A stretch of 10,672 nucleotides of DNA, taken from the NCBI GenBank assembly GCA_025966435.1, contig JAICRQ010000073.1:1-10672 (forward strand), written 5' to 3'. The notes beneath the pieces are model-generated. The model worked only from the letters and a program-made list of their open reading frames with translations. It made no database searches and was not told the origin of the DNA. Positions 6,943 through 10,672 of this stretch are shown one piece after another. Numbering within the stretch: position 1 is the first letter of the stretch; each line of letters starts with the position of its first letter. Position numbers and translations under genes: made by a program. This stretch comes from Anaerolineales bacterium. GTDB taxonomy: Bacteria; Chloroflexota; Anaerolineae; Anaerolineales; Villigracilaceae.

Positions 6943-6947
6943 TCCTT
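6943..6947 (-). promoter_or_regulatory. Ribosome binding site deciding the GTG start of the RDD gene
   Basis: AAGGA on the minus strand, six bases upstream of the GTG at 6936. It overlaps the last codons and stop region of the dehydrogenase gene, a sign of tight coupling within the unit. Confidence 0.7.
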
Positions 6948-6949
6948 GA

Positions 6950-7957
6950 TCAATAGGTAAACAAAATCTGAATCGTTTCCTGCGGACTCTCATCCAGCAG
7001 GCGATACGCTCGTGCCGCCTCATCAATCCCAAAACGGTGCGTGATCCATTTTTCAGGCTTGATCCGTTCCAGGGCTTTCCAGGCTGCGTCGAAGCGACGT
7101 GCTTTATCCCAGCGTCTTTCCAGTTCCGGCGCGATGGTGCTCACCTGCGACGAGATCAGCTTGATGCGCGAGCGATGGAAGGTGCCGCCGAGGCGTACCT
7201 CGACCTGTTTTTCTCCATACCACGAGCCGATGACGATCCGCCCGGAAAAGCGGGTGAGCGAGAGGGCATCGTTCAGCGCCTCTGGATTGCCGCTCAACTC
7301 AAAGGTCAGGTCCGCACCCTGCTTGAGTAACTCCATTGCTTCCTGACGAAATTCCGGGGCGTGAGGATCAAGCGACAGACGGCGATTCACCGGGGATGAG
7401 TCACAGCGCAGCGGGTAGCAATCCGCCGTGACCAACACCTCCAGTGGGAATTCGTTCAGCAGCGAAGCCGTAAGCAAACCAACAATTCCCTGTCCCAGCA
7501 CAAGGACACGCTCACCGAAAATGGGCGCGCCATCCTGCACCAAATTGACGGCCGTCTCCATGTTGGGAAGAAAACAGGCGGTGTCCGGGGAAAGGGAATG
7601 GGGGATGAGCAACAGCGAATCAGGCGTGGTGATGAAATGGGAGCCATGGGGCTGAAACGCAAAGACCGGCTTTCCATACCACGACCTGTCTACCTGTGTA
7701 CCTGTCTCTTTTACGACCCCCACACATGCATACCCGAATGCCAGAGGATACTTAAATCCGCTGCGCATGGAGGAAATTATGGAATCGGTCTCCATATCGC
7801 GGGGGAAGCGGCCCTGATAGACCAGCATCTCGGTCCCGGCGCTGATCGCAGAACAGGTTGTTTCGACTAGAACTTCGTCCGTGCCGAGAGCAGGGAGGCT
7901 CTCCTCACGGAGCTCCACCTGTCGCGGCGCGGTGAAATATAGGGTCTTGCGTTTCAC
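6950..7957 (-). CDS. Medium-chain dehydrogenase/reductase, BchC-like, without zinc ligands
   Basis: A 335-residue cytoplasmic oxidoreductase of the medium-chain dehydrogenase superfamily. The N-terminal GroES-like domain has SAISAGTEMLVYQG (36-49), where zinc enzymes have CGICGTD; the catalytic-zinc Cys is Ser39. PLAFGYACVGVV (71-82) replaces the usual GHE motif, so the zinc His and Glu are Tyr76 and Ala77. No four-Cys structural zinc lobe is present. The Rossmann fold is intact with VLGQGIVGLL (153-162), and Asp179 at the end of the second strand suggests NAD(H) over NADP(H). The same Ser-x-Gly-Thr-Glu pattern is, as I recall, found in BchC-type bacteriochlorophyllide dehydrogenases, but no other chlorophyll gene is present, so that function is not claimed. 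The start is GTG at 7957; no better in-frame start exists nearby. It heads the five-gene unit, with putative regulatory elements just upstream. Confidence 0.88.
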   Translation of the reverse strand: MKRKTLYFTAPRQVELREESLPALGTDEVLVETTCSAISAGTEMLVYQGRFPRDMETDSIISSMRSGFKYPLAFGYACVGVVKETGTQVDRSWYGKPVFAFQPHGSHFITTPDSLLLIPHSLSPDTACFLPNMETAVNLVQDGAPIFGERVLVLGQGIVGLLTASLLNEFPLEVLVTADCYPLRCDSSPVNRRLSLDPHAPEFRQEAMELLKQGADLTFELSGNPEALNDALSLTRFSGRIVIGSWYGEKQVEVRLGGTFHRSRIKLISSQVSTIAPELERRWDKARRFDAAWKALERIKPEKWITHRFGIDEAARAYRLLDESPQETIQILFTY

Positions 7958-7963
7958 TTCCCG

Positions 7964-7969
7964 ATTGTA
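7964..7969 (-). promoter_or_regulatory. Candidate -10 element for the five-gene unit
   Basis: TACAAT on the minus strand (five of six matches to TATAAT). Its last base is seven bases from the GTG start at 7957, so transcription from it would begin at or next to the start codon and give a leaderless message. No good -35 box lies 16 to 18 bases upstream; that position is covered by the inverted repeat at 7987-8007. A true promoter further upstream is equally possible. Confidence 0.35.
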
Positions 7970-7986
7970 CCTTGCACTAAAGACTT

Positions 7987-8007
7987 TCCTGACACCTTAC
8001 GTCAGGA
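7987..8007. repeat. Perfect 7-7-7 inverted repeat upstream of the five-gene unit (possible operator)
   Basis: TCCTGAC at 7987-7993 and GTCAGGA at 8001-8007 are exact inverted repeats separated by seven bases. The centre is 40 bases from the GTG start of the dehydrogenase. In the minus direction the element is followed by AAAGTCTTT, which is not a convincing U-tract, so an operator-like site is more likely than a terminator. It may also be a repeat dispersed through the genome. Confidence 0.5.
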
Positions 8008-8042
8008 CGGATGCAGTCATTCAGATCGGAGCGACTACAATC

Positions 8043-8087
8043 GCCTGGTTTGCCATGAAATGCTAACGCATTTCAAAAATCACAGGC
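8043..8087. repeat. Intergenic hairpin with nested inverted repeats
   Basis: An inner perfect 8-bp stem, TGAAATGC at 8056-8063 and GCATTTCA at 8068-8075 with loop TAAC, sits inside an outer GCCTG (8043-8047) and CAGGC (8083-8087) pair. It lies 33 bases past the stop of the small membrane protein gene. No T-run follows the stem in either direction (a run of five T precedes it on the minus strand), so it is not a typical intrinsic terminator. It could be an RNA processing or 3'-end stability element. Confidence 0.5.
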
Positions 8088-8119
8088 AATACCAGAGAAT
8101 CTGTCACTACAAATAACAA

Positions 8120-8464
8120 TTAGGATTTAGGTTTATCTGCCAGCAAAAATGCCATTAAAACCAATTCGGCAGCTTTGGCATAGTAACCGGTCGCACTAGA
8201 GGTCCCGGGAACAAAGTTCTTATCGCCCAGGATAATCCACAAAACGAACGTCAAGACGGTGTAACCCATCAGAGCCCACCAGACAAGACTACGTCTCTGT
8301 TGAAAGAAAGGGATGGGCAGGAAGTAAGCACCCAGCAGAGCGAGATAGCCTAAACCGTTCAATACAATCGGGTCGAACCCCATCTCTGAGAAAAGGGAAA
8401 GATGGAGAAACGCGGTTGCCAGGCCGGCCAAAAGAATTCCGTAATGCTTACCAGTGAGGCTCAT
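8120..8464 (-). CDS. Small four-helix membrane protein of unknown function
   Basis: A 114-residue integral membrane protein that I do not recognise. Hydrophobic segments lie at about 8-26, 31-50, 61-79 and 92-109, joined by short loops; a QQRRS loop (55-59) sits between the second and third helices. There are no catalytic-looking motifs and no signal peptide apart from the first helix. The ATG at 8464 is well supported by AAAAGGAG six bases upstream. It lies 50 bases after the stop of the flippase-like gene, in the same direction, so it may be the last gene of that unit or an independent gene. Similar short four-helix proteins occur widely in bacteria without known roles. The call as a real gene rests on the strong ribosome site and the regular membrane-helix pattern. 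Confidence 0.75.
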   Translation of the reverse strand: MSLTGKHYGILLAGLATAFLHLSLFSEMGFDPIVLNGLGYLALLGAYFLPIPFFQQRRSLVWWALMGYTVLTFVLWIILGDKNFVPGTSSATGYYAKAAELVLMAFLLADKPKS

Positions 8465-8514
8465 GATCGACTCCTTTTACAAATAGGTTTGGATATGGAA
8501 TACAACACCAAATG

Positions 8515-9588
8515 TCATTTTTGTTTCTCCAGCGCACGGCTCGCCAGAAACAAGCCCAACCCGCCGATAAGCAGGTCACGGCCGCGCATCACCAGGGCAA
8601 CACCAATCGCCAGGGCAGCCGGGACGCCGAATATGCCAAGGGCAAATACCTGGCTGGCTTCGAGCGCCCCCAATCCACCGGGCAGGGGTGCGAGCAGGGA
8701 AAGCCAGCCTGCTGTCCATGCGGCGATGGTTTGCCAGAAAGGCAAATGGATTCCCAGAAATGTCGTGATCAGCGCGAACTCACCCACCATTCCGATTCCG
8801 GCAAACAGAGAGATGATCGTCGCAAGCACCAATGAGGATAAATGTCTGCGGCAGAAGGTGCCTGCGAGCCGCTCTGAAGCGATAATAAAGCGCACCGGTT
8901 TTGACTCTTTTTTGACGAATGGAAGATTGCGAAGGACGGCAGAAAGAGGGTACTTGCGCCGGTATAAAAAGAGAATATGAATAAGGGGCCACATACACAG
9001 AATCGCCAGTCCGCTCAAACTCAACCAGGAAACGCTTCCGGTTGTGGAAAGAATACCTGCGTGGAAAATGGCAGTCAGCCCAACCGTGAGCATAAAGAAG
9101 TTCGCCAGGAGTTCGAGCAGTTTATCCATGATGACCGAGGCAGTGGCATGTGTGAACGTCGATCTGTACTTGCGCTGGAGATAGAACACCTGCAGCGGTT
9201 CGCCACCGATATGTGGACCCAGTGTGAAATAGCTGACTCCAAAGACAGCCACACACACAAGCAGTAACGGAAGATAGGGAATGCGTTTGTTTTCGGCACG
9301 CACAATGATCCACCACCGTAGTGTAATCAACCCGTAAATGAACAAGTTTAGTCCAAACAGAGTCGCAACTTGCCAGAGCTGCAACCTGCGGATGGTATTC
9401 CAGAGCTCTCCAAGCGGTACGTTTCGCAGGGCAAAGTAAAGAAGAACGGCGAGAGCAAGATAGACCGCGAACAGACGCAGAGCCGATCGCATCTCCCATC
9501 TGGCTTTCTGTTTTGTTGGAAACGCAGACGGGATCCCGGAATCACCTTCCGCAGCGGGGAGAGAGGTGTAGGGTGAAGAGGATTTCAC
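8515..9588 (-). CDS. Flippase-like / lysylphosphatidylglycerol synthase transmembrane family protein
   Basis: A 357-residue polytopic membrane protein with about eight hydrophobic segments between residues 36 and 350. Motifs typical of the family are seen at TLGPHIGGEPLQVFYL (122-137) and PLPGGLGALE (301-310). The family includes the membrane half of MprF, which moves lysyl-phosphatidylglycerol, and AglD-like proteins; members without the synthase domain, like this one, have mostly unknown substrates, often a lipid or lipid-linked sugar. The first 32 residues are Ser/Pro-rich and probably cytoplasmic. The start is GTG at 9588, overlapping the acyltransferase stop by four bases (GTGA), with GGGAG about 11 bases upstream; an internal ATG at residue 33 lacks a well-spaced site. 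The overlap with a lipid acyltransferase suggests that it handles the lipid made or remodelled by that enzyme, which is inference. Confidence 0.88.
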   Translation of the reverse strand: MKSSSPYTSLPAAEGDSGIPSAFPTKQKARWEMRSALRLFAVYLALAVLLYFALRNVPLGELWNTIRRLQLWQVATLFGLNLFIYGLITLRWWIIVRAENKRIPYLPLLLVCVAVFGVSYFTLGPHIGGEPLQVFYLQRKYRSTFTHATASVIMDKLLELLANFFMLTVGLTAIFHAGILSTTGSVSWLSLSGLAILCMWPLIHILFLYRRKYPLSAVLRNLPFVKKESKPVRFIIASERLAGTFCRRHLSSLVLATIISLFAGIGMVGEFALITTFLGIHLPFWQTIAAWTAGWLSLLAPLPGGLGALEASQVFALGIFGVPAALAIGVALVMRGRDLLIGGLGLFLASRALEKQK

Positions 9589-10481
9589 AGTAATCGTTCT
9601 CCCTCTCCCAGGGAGGGATGTTCGATGAGTTGTTTCATTTCTGCCAGTACAGCCCTGTGGACCACTTTTGTATCTGTAGTACCCAGCTCACGGGCATAGA
9701 TTGGGTTCCCAATTTGCACATGCACACGTACATCCTTCTTCTGGAGCATCACATGTGCAAGCAGTTGGAGCGCCGCCGCGAGCTTTTCGCGTTCGGGGCG
9801 CGCCCGTTTCAGATAGGTAAGAGGATGCTTTGCTGCTTTCCTCTGCACCACGCCGCGCACGAGAACCGGTAACACAGCGGCTTCCGGCGCCAGGCGAACA
9901 AAGACAGCCGCGCTATCCGTCCAGGCGAATAACGACTCCACAGCGCCCGGTTGAATATCCGGGTCAGGCTCGATGTGTCCGGCGGGGAAGGTGAGGGCAG
10001 CGCCGCCATTTCTTAAGTGGGTGCTGAGATGACGGACCATGCTGATACGCGAGGAAGCGTCATCCGTCACATAGGCGAGCTGCTTGCTCATATTGGGCAG
10101 GGCGTTCAAAAAGGGGCGATCCAGTGCGATGATTCTCAGGTCAGGACGATCCAGTGCAACAAAGAGGGAGAGCGTGTCCGTCATGCCCGGATGATTCGAC
10201 AGCGCCAAAAATGCGGAATTGGGGATGCGGTCCCGGCCAAAGATGCGAAGATCATCCACGTAATAGCGGATGGCGCAGCGTGAAGCCTCCACCAAGCCAT
10301 GTGTGGGGATCGCGGAGTCAAATTCAACCATTTGATGGGCGAACGTCTGCGGAGGAGAGCTAAATGTACGTCGCAGCAGACGCGCCAAAAATGGACGGTC
10401 TTGCCAGCCGAACGACGAAATAAGATCATCCAAGTTGATTTGCGTCAGTGTTTCCACATTTGAGGGCATCATCGACTCCAT
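9585..10481 (-). CDS. PlsC-like 1-acyl-glycerol-3-phosphate acyltransferase family protein
   Basis: A 298-residue protein of the PlsC-type acyltransferase superfamily, which moves an acyl chain from acyl-CoA or acyl-ACP to a lipid acceptor. The catalytic HX4D motif is SNHPGMTD (95-102) with His97 and Asp102. The acceptor-binding block that usually reads FPEG is FPAGHIEPD (165-173), with Ala167 in place of Glu. VLPVLVRG (203-210) is the following strand motif. There is no clear membrane span, and an extra region of about 80 residues precedes the motif, so a role outside the standard phosphatidic-acid step is possible. The longest start, ATG at 10481, is given, but no good ribosome site precedes it; GGAG just inside the gene lies six bases before an ATG at 10469, which may be the true start and would remove four residues. 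Its stop overlaps the flippase-like start. Confidence 0.87.
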   Translation of the reverse strand: MESMMPSNVETLTQINLDDLISSFGWQDRPFLARLLRRTFSSPPQTFAHQMVEFDSAIPTHGLVEASRCAIRYYVDDLRIFGRDRIPNSAFLALSNHPGMTDTLSLFVALDRPDLRIIALDRPFLNALPNMSKQLAYVTDDASSRISMVRHLSTHLRNGGAALTFPAGHIEPDPDIQPGAVESLFAWTDSAAVFVRLAPEAAVLPVLVRGVVQRKAAKHPLTYLKRARPEREKLAAALQLLAHVMLQKKDVRVHVQIGNPIYARELGTTDTKVVHRAVLAEMKQLIEHPSLGEGERLL

Positions 10482-10511
10482 GAAGAGCAGACTGGGCTGG
10501 ACTCTCCAATA

Positions 10512-10672
10512 TTACGTACGTATCAACCGGGCATACACATCTCCCGAATTATTGTCGGGCCTCATGTGCTGTAATTGTGCAGCCATCTCCTGCGGTGGAA
10601 GCCATACGGGGGAGCGCAACCACGGGAATTCACTCACACGCCAGTTGTATTCATATTTGCCCAGCTGGCTCA
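10512..10672 (-). CDS. C-terminal end of an unidentified protein (partial)
   Basis: An open frame enters from the right edge and ends at a TAA at 10514-10512 after 52 codons. The translation includes Trp- and Pro-rich segments (WRVSEFPWLR, PVWLPPQEM) and ends in YARLIRT. Both other minus-strand frames have early stops. The stop lies 30 bases upstream of the acyltransferase ATG in the same direction, which fits an upstream gene in the same operon. I do not recognise the family from this fragment; the start and most of the protein lie outside the window. Confidence 0.55.
   Translation of the reverse strand, partial: SQLGKYEYNWRVSEFPWLRSPVWLPPQEMAAQLQHMRPDNNSGDVYARLIRT

Noticed and set aside
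6937..7032. Longer N-terminus for the RDD protein from an ATG at 7032
   Set aside because: The added 32 residues overlap the dehydrogenase gene and are unlike the family; the GTG at 6936 has a well-spaced AAGGA.
6950..7957. Assignment of the dehydrogenase as bacteriochlorophyll BchC itself
   Set aside because: The resemblance is limited to the zinc-free motif pattern, and no other chlorophyll-synthesis gene lies in the window.
8402..8980. Plus-strand frame of 192 codons
   Set aside because: It is antisense to the flippase-like gene and the start of the small membrane protein; the basic, Pro- and Ser-rich translation is typical of a shadow frame.
1..10672. CRISPR array, tRNA, rRNA, insertion sequence or phage genes
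   Set aside because: No regularly spaced direct repeats, cloverleaf-like segments, transposase motifs or terminal inverted repeats were seen by eye. A covariance-model scan could still find a small RNA that I missed.

Overview
This window looks like a stretch of a bacterial chromosome of medium GC content. Every gene I can support lies on the minus strand, so transcription runs from high to low coordinates. The gene mix suggests a member of the Chloroflexota, perhaps Anaerolineae-like: a secreted C39-type peptidase, a flippase-like lysylphosphatidylglycerol-synthase membrane protein, a ComB-like phosphatase next to a divergent pterin-synthase-like protein, and GTG/TTG starts. The taxonomic call is inference from gene content only. 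I see no rRNA, tRNA, CRISPR array, insertion sequence or phage gene.

Layout in order of transcription. (1) 10672-8120 holds the C-terminal end of an unidentified protein, a PlsC-like acyltransferase, a flippase-like membrane protein whose GTG start overlaps the acyltransferase stop, and a small four-helix membrane protein. This looks like an envelope-lipid unit. (2) 8119-7958 is a 162-base intergenic region with two clear inverted repeats; one sits just upstream of the next gene beside a TACAAT hexamer. (3) 7957-4232 is a tight five-gene unit with gaps of 10 to 15 bases: a medium-chain dehydrogenase without zinc ligands, an RDD membrane protein, a ComB-like phosphatase, a divergent 6-pyruvoyl-tetrahydropterin-synthase-like protein and a GT4 glycosyltransferase. 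A U-tract hairpin follows it. (4) 3989-2754 is an RhlE-type DEAD-box RNA helicase with a TTG start, its own putative promoter and a strong terminator. (5) 2558-1320 is a secreted two-part protein with a C39-like cysteine peptidase domain and a perfect 12-bp terminator hairpin. (6) 1132-1 is a two-gene unit: a PRPP-motif phosphoribosyltransferase and an alpha/beta hydrolase of the dienelactone-hydrolase type that runs off the left edge.

The most interesting part is the five-gene unit. Three of its enzymes belong to well-known families but have lost or changed the residues that define the textbook reaction: the PTPS-like protein has Glu in place of the catalytic Cys and lacks the Asp/His pair, the dehydrogenase has Ser and Tyr at the zinc-ligand positions, and the ComB-like protein has a changed TTNGT loop. 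Together with a glycosyltransferase and a membrane protein, this is consistent with an uncharacterised pathway making a glycosylated small molecule, possibly pterin-like. That function is a hypothesis, not something the sequence proves.
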